Source: Stenotrophomonas sp. SAU14A_NAIMI4_5
Lineage (GTDB): Bacteria > Pseudomonadota > Gammaproteobacteria > Xanthomonadales > Xanthomonadaceae
Direction: 5' to 3'
Assembly: GCF_003086795.1 (NCBI RefSeq)
Contig: NZ_CP026003.1
Coordinates: 2,314,777 to 2,378,776, forward strand
DNA: 64,000 nt
The translations under genes were made by a program, and so were the position numbers. The notes beneath the pieces were generated by a model, which had not been told where the DNA came from, searched no databases, and worked only from the letters and a program-made list of their open reading frames with translations. This document shows, piece by piece, positions 18,656 to 26,296 of this stretch; the stretch's first letter is position 1; each line of letters begins with the position of its first letter.

Positions 18656-18669
18656 CACCTGCCGGCGGG

Positions 18670-18689
18670 GCCCATGCTCATGCATGGGC
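18670..18689. terminator. Hairpin after the fasciclin gene
   Basis: GCCCATGC / GCATGGGC, an 8-bp perfect stem with a 4-base loop, 15 bp past the stop and followed by a pyrimidine-rich TCTGCTCTTC. A terminator role is likely, although the T-run is interrupted. Confidence 0.6.
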
Positions 18690-18710
18690 TCTGCTCTTCG
18701 GCAACCGCGC

Positions 18711-19136
18711 TCAGTGCGCCTGCTGCGGCCGGCGCGCGTCCAGTGCTTCCTTGATGCGTGCAATATCGCGTCCGCCCGCGTCGGCAAGACGACGTACCTG
18801 CTGCCGCTCTTTCGGCGGCAACGGCGCTGCCTGATCGTGCGGAGCGGCTTCCACCAACCTGGCCACCGCTTTGCGCAAAGGCAGCTCGGGGTACAACCGC
18901 GCGGCACACCAGCGCTCAGCGAAGCGTTTGCCCTGGCGGATGCTGGCGGCACGCACATCCTTGGTCTGCCACATCTTCTGCCCCTTCATCCAGAGCCGGA
19001 CGCCCGGCCGCCCGTCCGGAATGACCGCAGCCACCTCGCGCGCGTTCCACCACAGCGCCCAGCGCTCGCCGGTCTGCACCCAGCCGGATGGGGTGGGGGC
19101 GCGCTGGAAGCCGTGATGTGCGGAGGACGTAAGCAT
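18711..19136 (-). CDS. Conserved hypothetical protein, 141 aa
   Basis: No family recognised. It is basic and Trp-rich in the first half (GWVQTGERWALWWNAREVAAV) with a charged helical C-terminus (RQQVRRLADAGGRDIARIKEALDARR). No signal or membrane segment. The Met at 19136 fits better than the upstream one at 19220, which would put the 5' end inside the neighbouring gene. It is convergent with the fasciclin gene and downstream of the cupin/CMD operon on the same strand. Confidence 0.65.
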   Translation of the reverse strand: MLTSSAHHGFQRAPTPSGWVQTGERWALWWNAREVAAVIPDGRPGVRLWMKGQKMWQTKDVRAASIRQGKRFAERWCAARLYPELPLRKAVARLVEAAPHDQAAPLPPKERQQVRRLADAGGRDIARIKEALDARRPQQAH

Positions 19137-19182
19137 GGCCCAGAGAATACGGAGGGCGGTCTCACGGTCTGCGACGTCTGCG

Positions 19183-19947
19183 CTACGGCTGCATTTTTCG
19201 CTGCAGCGCCTGCCGGACACGCTGCGCCGGCACCGCGTCCACGCGCGCGTCCAGGGTGTCCGCCAGCTCGGCCAGTGCGCCCTGCTCCACGCCGATGTTC
19301 ACGCTCATCCCGATGTGGGCGAATACCTGCGCCTCCGCGCCTTCGATCATGGACAACATGCTGAGCGTTGCCAGTTCGCGGCTCTGCCAGTCCAGGTTGT
19401 CGCGCGCGAAGAGATTGCCGAACAGGTGGGTGCGCAGGTACGTATTGGCCTCGGGCGCGAAATCAAACAGCGGACCCGCCACCGGGGCTCCAGCCAGCCG
19501 CGTCTGGTTGTCCGTGCCGACCCTCAACAAGGCCTCGCCCTGCGGCGCAGGTGTGCTGGGTTGGCGCCCGGGGTCGTCGTGCAGGCCACGCGCCGCGCGT
19601 GCCTGCACGACCTCCATCAACTGGCCCAGTGCATTGAGGCTGCGGGGAAAGCCTGCGTAGGCGTAGAGCTGCAGCAGCACCTCGCGTACCTCGCTGATGC
19701 TGAGGCCCGCATCCAGTCCCGCGTGCAGCGCGGGCTTCAGGCACTCGAGGTTGCCTGAGGCCGCGAACGCTGCAATCGGAACCAGCGCCTGCTGCCGGGG
19801 GCTCAGCGATGCAAGGGCCGGCGTTTCGTTACGGGTCGGGTTATTCATGGGCAAGGGTTCCCGTGCGTTCGTGGCGGGCAGCCCCGCCAGGATGAGCGTG
19901 GTCAGCAGCAGCCAGGAGGTGGTTCTAGCGGGCGTTGTACTGCGCAT
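19183..19947 (-). CDS. Carboxymuconolactone decarboxylase (CMD/AhpD-like) family protein, 254 aa
   Basis: An exported protein: a hydrophobic leader with TTSWLLLTTLILAGLPATNA, then two CMD-like helical repeats. One lies around LSPRQQALVPIAAFAASGNLECLKPALHAGLDAG, the other around DWQSRELATLSMLSMIEGAEAQVFAHIGMSVNIGVE. The AhpD-type CxxC pair is absent, so alkylhydroperoxidase activity is unlikely. The family usually appears with cupin, MFS and dehydrogenase genes, as here. Its start overlaps the cupin gene by 23 bp. Biochemical role in this operon unknown. Confidence 0.82.
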   Translation of the reverse strand: MRSTTPARTTSWLLLTTLILAGLPATNAREPLPMNNPTRNETPALASLSPRQQALVPIAAFAASGNLECLKPALHAGLDAGLSISEVREVLLQLYAYAGFPRSLNALGQLMEVVQARAARGLHDDPGRQPSTPAPQGEALLRVGTDNQTRLAGAPVAGPLFDFAPEANTYLRTHLFGNLFARDNLDWQSRELATLSMLSMIEGAEAQVFAHIGMSVNIGVEQGALAELADTLDARVDAVPAQRVRQALQRKMQP

Positions 19948-20404
19948 CGTCCACCTTCTCCATCCACTCCACGTTGCGGCCATCAATCGTGCCGGTCACG
20001 GCGAGGTGGGTCATGGCGGTACCGGGGGCGGCGCCGTGCCAGTGCTTTACGCCCGGCGGGCACCAGACAACGTCGCCGGGACGGATGACCTGTACCGGCT
20101 TGCCCCACTCCTGCACCAGCCCTACCCCGCTGGTGACCAGCAGCCGCTGGCCGGCCGGATGGGTGTGCCAGGCCGAGCGCGAGCCCGGCTCGAAGGTGAC
20201 CAGGCCGCCGGATGCAGGAATGCCGCCCTCGGCCGGCCAGACCGGGTCGATCCGCACGCGGCCGGTGAAGTACGCCTCTGGGCCGGGCTGCGATGCCTGC
20301 TCGCCAGCGCGGGCGATGGTCTGCTGGCCCGCGTCGGCTGCGTCGGCATGCGCGGCAGGCAGCGCGGTGGCGCCCAGGGCGAGCATGAGGAAGGGAGTAT
20401 TCAT
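19925..20404 (-). CDS. Secreted cupin-domain protein, 159 aa
   Basis: N-terminal signal peptide (MNTPFLMLALGATALPAAHA). The cupin core has the first motif GSRSAWHTHPAGQRLLVTSG (His pair plus downstream Gln) and the second motif GDVVWCPPGVKHWHGA. The retained histidines suggest a bound divalent metal. Small exported cupins of this type accompany CMD-family proteins. Ribosome-binding site GCAGGAG precedes the ATG. It is translated just ahead of the CMD gene, with which it overlaps. Confidence 0.85.
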   Translation of the reverse strand: MNTPFLMLALGATALPAAHADAADAGQQTIARAGEQASQPGPEAYFTGRVRIDPVWPAEGGIPASGGLVTFEPGSRSAWHTHPAGQRLLVTSGVGLVQEWGKPVQVIRPGDVVWCPPGVKHWHGAAPGTAMTHLAVTGTIDGRNVEWMEKVDDAQYNAR

Positions 20405-20441
20405 GGTGTTTGCTCCTGCGTGGAGGGTTCAGCCTGAATGT

Positions 20442-21653
20442 TCAGGCGGGCTCGGATTGACTGCGGGTTACATGTGGCGACAGCGGGCGTTGACCCGCCG
20501 CGGTGCGCCAGGCCAGGACGGCGGCCACGCCAAGGACGCCGGCGCTGGCGGCGAAGGTGCTGCCATGGCCACCGTGGTCGTACAGTGCGCCGCCCAGAGT
20601 GGAGCCCACGGCAATGGAGCACTGCACGACCGCCACCATCAGACCGCCGCCGGCCTCGGCGTCGTCCTTGAAGGTGTCCGCCAGCCAGCTCCACCAGCCC
20701 ACCGGCGCTGCGGTGGCGAGCAGGCCCCACGCCGAGAGCAGTGCGGCCACCGGCCAGAGCTGGGCGCCGAACGGCACCAGCAGCACGGCGATGGCGGCCA
20801 TCAGCATGGGAGTGGCCACCAGCGTGCGGTACAGCCCATGCGCGAGAGCGCGGCCAACCAGTACGGTGCCGATGAAACCGGATACCCCGATGGCCAGCAG
20901 CACCATCGATACCGCTGTAGCGCCCGCATGGGTGACGGTTTCCAGGAACGGACGGACATAGGTGAACAGCGCGAACTGGCCCATGAAGAAGGCACCACAG
21001 GCGGCCATGCCCCAACGCACCGGCCGGCGCCGCAGCAGTGCCAGCACGTTGCCTGGCGCGGCGGCGGTGCGTGCAGGCATGCGCGGCAGGCTGGCCCACT
21101 GCCAGGCGAACGCCAGCGCCGCGACCGGAAGCAGGCACAGGAACGCACCGCGCCAGCCGATGATCCCACCGAGATAGCTGCCCAGCGGCGCGGCGACCAC
21201 CGTGGCCAGCGCATTGCCGCCGTTGAAGATGGCGAGGGCGCGAGGGACCTGCGCGTGGGGAACCAGGCGCATGGCGGTCGCTGCCGACAGCGACCAGAAG
21301 CCGCCGACGACCACGCCGATGAGTGCGCGCCCGGCCATGTACACCGCATAGCTGTGCGCGGTGGCCACGACTACGCCGGACACCGCCATCAGCGCAGTGA
21401 GCAGCAACAGGACCGTACGCCTGTCCAAACGTCCTGCCAGGCGCGCAATCGACAGGCTGGTGAGCACGGCAAACGCGCCGGAGATGGCAATGCCATAGCC
21501 CGCCAGCCCCTCGCTCACCCGCAGGTCGGCGGCCAGCGGCGTGAGCAGGCTGACCGGCATGAACTCCGAGGCGATCAGTGCAAACACGCACAGGGTCATC
21601 GCGAACACGCCACCCCAATGTGCGCGTGCCGGTGCGTGCTGGGTGTCTGCCAT
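20442..21653 (-). CDS. MFS transporter, drug/arabinose-efflux type, 403 aa
   Basis: Twelve hydrophobic helices. The N-terminal LIASEFMPVSLLTPLAADLRVSEG resembles the AraJ/YdhP/YnfM (DHA1) efflux branch, with a loop-2 motif RLAGRLDRRTVLLL and, in the middle, a Pro/Arg-rich cytoplasmic loop. It should export a small hydrophobic compound. The start codon overlaps the stop of the upstream hydrolase (ATG within CATCA on the plus strand), indicating coupling. The longer frame to 21755 would lie inside the hydrolase gene and is rejected. Confidence 0.85.
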   Translation of the reverse strand: MADTQHAPARAHWGGVFAMTLCVFALIASEFMPVSLLTPLAADLRVSEGLAGYGIAISGAFAVLTSLSIARLAGRLDRRTVLLLLTALMAVSGVVVATAHSYAVYMAGRALIGVVVGGFWSLSAATAMRLVPHAQVPRALAIFNGGNALATVVAAPLGSYLGGIIGWRGAFLCLLPVAALAFAWQWASLPRMPARTAAAPGNVLALLRRRPVRWGMAACGAFFMGQFALFTYVRPFLETVTHAGATAVSMVLLAIGVSGFIGTVLVGRALAHGLYRTLVATPMLMAAIAVLLVPFGAQLWPVAALLSAWGLLATAAPVGWWSWLADTFKDDAEAGGGLMVAVVQCSIAVGSTLGGALYDHGGHGSTFAASAGVLGVAAVLAWRTAAGQRPLSPHVTRSQSEPA

Positions 21654-22687
21654 CACGGTGCCGCCAGTCCCTTCTGGAAGAACGTGGTCAGCCGGGTGAA
21701 GGGAATCAGCTGGGTGCGGTCGTAGAGGTCCACATGCCCTGCCCCTTTCACCCAATAGAGCTCCTTCGGCTCGCCCGCACGGCGATACGCGTCTTCGCTG
21801 AACTCACGCGAGTGGGCCTGGTCGCCGCTGATGAACAGCATCGGGCGCGGCGCGATGGTTTCGATATCGTTGAACGGATAGAAGTTGAGGAACTTCACCA
21901 GACTGCTGAACAGCGGCATGGTGGTCTGGTCCGCCTGCTGCCCCGGAGGGGTGTAGGCGCCCCGCGGGGTCCGGTAGAAATCGAAGAACTCACGCTGTAC
22001 GTCCGGCGTATCCGCGCTGATCTCGGTGACCGTGCCCGGCACATAACGTGGTTGGGCACCATTGAATTCCGCCTGGCGCTGTTCGATGGCGGACTGGATC
22101 ATCGCCTGGCGCTGGGCAAGGCTCTGCGATGCATTGAGGCCATTGCGCATGGCCGCGCCCATGTCGTACATGCTGACGGTGGCGATGGCCTTGATGCGCG
22201 GATCGATCTTCGCCGCGCTGATCACGAAGCTGCCGCTGCCGCAGATGCCCAGCGCGCCGATGCGGCGGGCATCAACGGTCGGCTGGGTCGCCAGGTAATC
22301 CACGGCGGCACTGATGTCATCGGCGTAGATTTCCGGCGCGACCATGTGACCCGGTGCCCCTTCGCTCCCGCCCCAGAAGGAGAGGTCGATGGCCAGGGTG
22401 ACGAAGCCCTGCTCGGCCAGCCTCTGCGCATAGAGATTGGAGCTCTGCTCCTTCACCGCGCCCATCGGGTGGCCGACCACGATGGCCGGGTACTTCGTGC
22501 CGGGTGTGTGGTCCTTGGGCAGGAACAGGTTGCCAGCCACCTTCATCTGGTACTGGTTGTTGAACGTCACCTTCTGCGAGGTAACGCGCTCGCTGCGGTA
22601 GAAATTGTCGGCGCCGCGGGAGAGGTCCTGCGCGGACGCCGTCATCGAGCCGGCCAGCAGGCCAGCAAGGAGGAGGAAATGCTTCAT
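21653..22687 (-). CDS. Exported alpha/beta-hydrolase with Cys at the nucleophile elbow, 344 aa
   Basis: Signal peptide MKHFLLLAGLLAGSMTASAQ. The alpha/beta-hydrolase fold has the oxyanion region VVGHPMGAVKEQS, the elbow GICGSGSF, then acid and His at FISGDQAHSRE and VKGAGHVDLYD. The elbow is Gly-x-Cys-x-Gly rather than Ser, as in dienelactone hydrolase-like and YcjY-like enzymes, so a cysteine nucleophile is likely. The substrate is unknown. GAGAC lies before the ATG. It follows the ADH gene by 14 bp and overlaps the MFS gene. Confidence 0.82.
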   Translation of the reverse strand: MKHFLLLAGLLAGSMTASAQDLSRGADNFYRSERVTSQKVTFNNQYQMKVAGNLFLPKDHTPGTKYPAIVVGHPMGAVKEQSSNLYAQRLAEQGFVTLAIDLSFWGGSEGAPGHMVAPEIYADDISAAVDYLATQPTVDARRIGALGICGSGSFVISAAKIDPRIKAIATVSMYDMGAAMRNGLNASQSLAQRQAMIQSAIEQRQAEFNGAQPRYVPGTVTEISADTPDVQREFFDFYRTPRGAYTPPGQQADQTTMPLFSSLVKFLNFYPFNDIETIAPRPMLFISGDQAHSREFSEDAYRRAGEPKELYWVKGAGHVDLYDRTQLIPFTRLTTFFQKGLAAP

Positions 22688-22701
22688 GGTCGGGGGTCTC
22701 T

Positions 22702-23757
22702 TCAGGCAGAAAGCGTGGCGGTATCCATCACGAAGCGGTACTTCACGTCGCCCTTGAGCATGCGCTCGTAGGCTTCGTTGATCTCATCGGCACGGATCAG
22801 CTCGATGTCGGCGACTACGCCGTGCTCGGCACAGAAATCGAGCATCTCCTGCGTCTCGGCAATGCCACCGATCATCGACCCGGCCAGCGTGCGGCGCTTC
22901 ATGATGAGGTTGAACACCGCTGGCGACGGATGCGGCGTTGCCGGTGCACCGACCAGCACCATGCCGCCATCGCGCTTGAGCAGGACCAGGTAGGCGTCGA
23001 GATCGTGCGGGGCGGCCACGGTGTTGATGATCAGATCGAACGATTTCGCGTGCGCGGCCATTTCGTCTGCCGAACGGGACACGACTACTTCATCGGCACC
23101 GAGCGCCAGGGCCGCTTCGCGCTTGCTTTCCGAGGTGGTGAACGCCACCACGTGTGCACCCAGCGCATGGGCCAGCTTCACGCCCATGTGGCCCAGGCCG
23201 CCGATGCCCACGATGCCGACCTTGCTGCCCGACCCGGCGTTCCAGTGCTTCAGCGGCGACCAGGTGGTGATGCCGGCGCACAGCAGGGGTGCGACGGCGG
23301 CCAGCTGGTCTTCCGGATGGCGGACGTGCAGCACGTAGCGCTGGTGCACGACGATCTGCTCCGAGTAGCCACCGAGGGTATGGCCCGGCGCGTCGGCGGT
23401 GGCGCCGTTGTAGGTGCCGACCATGTTGTCGCAGTAGTTCTCCAGGCCATCGCCGCAGTCCTGGCAATGCCGGCAACTGTCGACGATGCAGCCGACGCCG
23501 ACCAGATCGCCCGCTTTGAAGCCCTGCACCTGGGCGCCCACGGCGACCACGCGGCCGACGATCTCGTGCCCGGGCACGCAGGGGAACAGGGTGCCGGCCC
23601 ACTCGGCACGGGCCTGGTGCAGGTCCGAGTGGCAGATGCCGCAGTAGGCGATGGCGATCTGGACGTCATCGGCGCCGGCTGCGCGGCGGGTGATGTCGAT
23701 GGCTTCAAGGGGGCGATCGCCCGCGTGGGCGCCGTAGGCTTTGACGGAGAGGGGCAT
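22702..23757 (-). CDS. Zinc-dependent NAD(P) alcohol dehydrogenase, YahK/CAD-like, 351 aa
   Basis: MDR enzyme. Catalytic zinc ligands lie in AYCGICHSDLHQ and GHEIVGRVVAVG; the structural zinc cluster is C-x2-C-x2-C-x7-C in CRHCQDCGDGLENYC; the Rossmann loop is VGIGGLGHMGVKLA. Enzymes such as E. coli YahK and Xanthomonas cinnamyl-alcohol-type dehydrogenases reduce aldehydes with NADPH. First gene of the five-gene minus-strand operon (ADH, hydrolase, MFS, cupin, CMD) transcribed away from the LysR gene, so probably an inducible aldehyde/aromatic detoxification set. Confidence 0.88.
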   Translation of the reverse strand: MPLSVKAYGAHAGDRPLEAIDITRRAAGADDVQIAIAYCGICHSDLHQARAEWAGTLFPCVPGHEIVGRVVAVGAQVQGFKAGDLVGVGCIVDSCRHCQDCGDGLENYCDNMVGTYNGATADAPGHTLGGYSEQIVVHQRYVLHVRHPEDQLAAVAPLLCAGITTWSPLKHWNAGSGSKVGIVGIGGLGHMGVKLAHALGAHVVAFTTSESKREAALALGADEVVVSRSADEMAAHAKSFDLIINTVAAPHDLDAYLVLLKRDGGMVLVGAPATPHPSPAVFNLIMKRRTLAGSMIGGIAETQEMLDFCAEHGVVADIELIRADEINEAYERMLKGDVKYRFVMDTATLSA

Positions 23758-23842
23758 GGCCGCTGCATCCTGGGATGGGGAGTGGTCACCATTCTGACCA
23801 GACCCCATTGCCTTGATTAGCCAATGGAACCTTTTAGGGTCT

Positions 23843-23857
23843 ATTAGCGCACCTAAT
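23843..23857. promoter_or_regulatory. Probable LysR-type operator in the ADH/lysR divergent region
   Basis: ATTAG-N5-CTAAT, an inverted repeat containing the T-N11-A signature of LysR-type regulators. It sits 26 bp before the lysR ATG and 86 bp before the ADH start. A wider TTGATTAG (23813-23820) / CTAATCAA (23853-23860) pair overlaps it. Confidence 0.6.
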
Positions 23858-23882
23858 CAATCCGCCATGCCACACTGGCTCC

Positions 23883-24779
23883 ATGGCCAGACGCAATCTC
23901 AACGATCTCCTTGCCTTCGTCACCGTCGCCCGGGAAGGCAGCTTCACCCGCGCGGGGGCCGTGCTGGGGGTCTCCCAGTCGGCACTGAGCCAGGCCATCA
24001 AGGCGCTGGAAGAGCGGCTGCAGATCCGACTGCTGACCCGCACCACGCGCAGCGTCTCGGCCACGCCGGCTGGCGAGCGCCTGCTGGAGGCAATCGGGAA
24101 TCGCTTTGATGAAATCGAGGCCGAGCTGGATGCATTGACCGAGCTGCGCGAGAAACCCGCCGGCACCGTGCGTCTCACCTGCGGCGACCACGTGCTGCGC
24201 ACAGTGCTGCTGCCGCGGCTGCTGCCACTGATGCAGCGCTACCCGGACGTGAACATCGAATTCGACGTGAACTATGGCCTGCGTGACATTGTTGCCGATC
24301 GCTTCGATGCCGGGGTCCGCCTGGGCGAGAGCATCGACCGCGACATGGTCGCACTGCCGATCGGTCCACCGCTGCGCATGGCCGCGGTAGCGACGCCGGA
24401 CTACTTCAACCGGCACCCGGCGCCGAAAGTGCCGGCTGACCTGACCGCGCACAACTGCATCAACATGCGCTTCCCCACCACCGGTGGCCTGTACGTCTGG
24501 GAATTCGAGCGACGCGGCCGGCAGGTGAATGTGCGGGTGGATGGACAGGCGACCTTCAACAGTTCGCCGCACATCGTGCTGGCAGCGCTGCAAGGCCTCG
24601 GCATCGCCTTCCTGCCCGAAGAAGAGTTCGCGCCGCACCTGCAGGAAGGGCGGCTGGTGCGCACGCTGCAGGACTGGTGCCCGCCCTTCTCCGGCTATCA
24701 CCTGTATTACCCGAGCAGGAAGCAGCACTCCCCTGCATTTGCGCTGGTCATCGAGGCGCTGCGGGTTGCGGCCGATTGA
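23883..24779 (+). CDS. LysR-family transcriptional regulator, 298 aa
   Basis: The N-terminal winged HTH is typical: NLNDLLAFVTVAREGSFTRA, LGVSQSALSQAIKALEERL, TRTTRSVSATPAGERLL. The C-terminal periplasmic-binding-like effector domain runs from ~90 to the end (GVRLGESIDRDMVALPIG). Length is normal. It is divergent from the ADH operon with 125 bp between and a LysR box in that gap, so autorepression and effector-dependent activation of the operon are expected. The inducer is unknown. Confidence 0.92.
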   Translation: MARRNLNDLLAFVTVAREGSFTRAGAVLGVSQSALSQAIKALEERLQIRLLTRTTRSVSATPAGERLLEAIGNRFDEIEAELDALTELREKPAGTVRLTCGDHVLRTVLLPRLLPLMQRYPDVNIEFDVNYGLRDIVADRFDAGVRLGESIDRDMVALPIGPPLRMAAVATPDYFNRHPAPKVPADLTAHNCINMRFPTTGGLYVWEFERRGRQVNVRVDGQATFNSSPHIVLAALQGLGIAFLPEEEFAPHLQEGRLVRTLQDWCPPFSGYHLYYPSRKQHSPAFALVIEALRVAAD

Positions 24780-24785
24780 CAGACC

Positions 24786-24808
24786 GGGCCCCGGCAATAC
24801 CGGGGCCC
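24786..24808. terminator. Bidirectional terminator between lysR and the haloperoxidase-like gene
   Basis: Perfect 9-bp stem GGGCCCCGG / CCGGGGCCC with a CAATA loop, between two convergent genes. On the plus strand TTACTTTT follows a little downstream. Confidence 0.8.
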
Positions 24809-24815
24809 CTGTCGC

Positions 24816-25769
24816 TTACTTTTCCTGCAGGAAGGTCAGCAGGTCCTGGTTGACCTTGTCCTTGTGGGTGTCGGTCAGGCCGTGCGGCGCACCCGGGTAC
24901 ACGATCAGCTTCGCACCCTTGATGAGCTTGGCCGACTGGCGGCCGGAGATGTCGATCGGCACGATCTGGTCGTCATCACCGTGGATGACTAGGGTCGGCA
25001 CGTCGAACTTCTTCAGGTCGGCGCGGAAGTCGGTGGCCGAGAACGCGGCGATCGAGTCGTAGGTGTTCTTGTGGCCACCCTGCATGCCCTGCGCCCACCA
25101 GGCGTCGATCAGGCCCTGCGAGACCTTCGCACCCGGGCGGTTGAAGCCGTAGAACGGGCCCGACGGGATGTCCTTGTACAGCTGCGCGCGGTTGTCCATC
25201 TGCGCCTTGCGGATGGCGTCGAACACTTCGATCGGCAGGCCATTGGGGTTGTCGGCCGTCTTCAGCATGAAGGGCGGCACCGAGCTGATCAGCACGGCCT
25301 TCTTGACCCGGCCGGTGCCATGGCGGCCGATGTAGCGCGCCACTTCGCCGCCGCCGGTGGAGAAGCCGACCAGGGTCACATCGTGCAGGTCGAGGGTGTT
25401 GATCACCGTGGCCAGGTCGTCGGCGTAGTGATCCATGTCGTTGCCATCCCAGGGCTGGCTGGAACGGCCGTGGCCACGACGGTCGTGCGCGATCACCCGG
25501 TAGCCATGGTTGGCCAGGAAGATCATCTGCGATTCCCAGCTGTCCGAGTTCAGCGGCCAGCCGTGGCTGAAGGTGACGACCGGGCCGTCCTTCGGGCCCC
25601 AGTCCTTGTAGTACAGCTGCACGCCATCGGCGGTGGTGATGTAGCTGGCGGTGCGCGCGATGCTGGTGACGGCGGCCGGCGTGGCCGGTTCGGCAGCCTG
25701 GGCGGACAGGGCGGCCTGGACCGACAGGGCCAGCGCGGCAGCGGCCAGGGTGCGGGTGATCGTTTTCAT
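24816..25769 (-). CDS. Exported alpha/beta-hydrolase, non-heme haloperoxidase-like, 317 aa
   Basis: Signal peptide [20 protein letters not shown] ending near SAQAAEP. The core has [16 protein letters not shown] (oxyanion), [12 protein letters not shown], the nucleophile elbow [13 protein letters not shown], the acid [11 protein letters not shown] and the base His in [18 protein letters not shown]. The [18 protein letters not shown] stretch is diagnostic of cofactor-free chloroperoxidase/esterase enzymes. The physiological activity is probably ester hydrolysis; perhydrolase activity is a side reaction in this family. No strong ribosome-binding site is seen. It is monocistronic. Confidence 0.88.
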   Translation of the reverse strand: MKTITRTLAAAALALSVQAALSAQAAEPATPAAVTSIARTASYITTADGVQLYYKDWGPKDGPVVTFSHGWPLNSDSWESQMIFLANHGYRVIAHDRRGHGRSSQPWDGNDMDHYADDLATVINTLDLHDVTLVGFSTGGGEVARYIGRHGTGRVKKAVLISSVPPFMLKTADNPNGLPIEVFDAIRKAQMDNRAQLYKDIPSGPFYGFNRPGAKVSQGLIDAWWAQGMQGGHKNTYDSIAAFSATDFRADLKKFDVPTLVIHGDDDQIVPIDISGRQSAKLIKGAKLIVYPGAPHGLTDTHKDKVNQDLLTFLQEK

Positions 25770-25881
25770 GGGGGAACTCGCTTGGGTGGGTGGTGTGGGA
25801 CGTACTTTGCGCCGATGTTCGGGCGTTTCGGTGATGTATGGTCCGCAATACTTGATAGATCGTCTTGCACCGATGTGCGGA

Positions 25882-26211
25882 TCAGCGCCGCATGCAGGCG
25901 GCTGCGTCGCAACCGCTGGCGGCGATGCGCCCCTTCTCCAGCACCAGGATCCGGTTGGCCGCCCACAGCCCGCACGACACCGCGATGCAGGCGCAGCGGG
26001 CAGGCGCCTTCGGCTTTTCCCAGAGCAGTTCGAAGTAGCCTTCGCCGATCCGCCCGCGGATGGTGCCGGCGTCTTCGTGGTGCACCGATCCGCTGCAGGT
26101 CAGCCCACGGTGCAGGCCCCAGGTCTGCAGCTCGGGCAGTGACTTCGAGCGCAGCGCTTCGTCGACCAGCTGCGTGAGGCCTGTGGATGAGTGGATTGCC
26201 AGGGACTGCAT
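25882..26211 (-). CDS. Hypothetical protein, 109 aa
   Basis: Not recognised. Soluble, with four of its five cysteines in the C-terminal half (CACIAVSCG ... GCDAAAC) and a [21 protein letters not shown] core. The ATG has no clear ribosome-binding site. It lies between the MFS exporter gene and the haloperoxidase-like gene on the same strand, 85 bp after the MFS stop. It may be a real small protein or a chance frame. Confidence 0.45.
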   Translation of the reverse strand: MQSLAIHSSTGLTQLVDEALRSKSLPELQTWGLHRGLTCSGSVHHEDAGTIRGRIGEGYFELLWEKPKAPARCACIAVSCGLWAANRILVLEKGRIAASGCDAAACMRR

Positions 26212-26296
26212 CGGAGAATTCCGGAAGGGCTCATGTGCGCAAGGCGTCCGTTGGGGCGCCCTGCGGTCTAACGCATTGCTGCAGACAACGGCGTTG

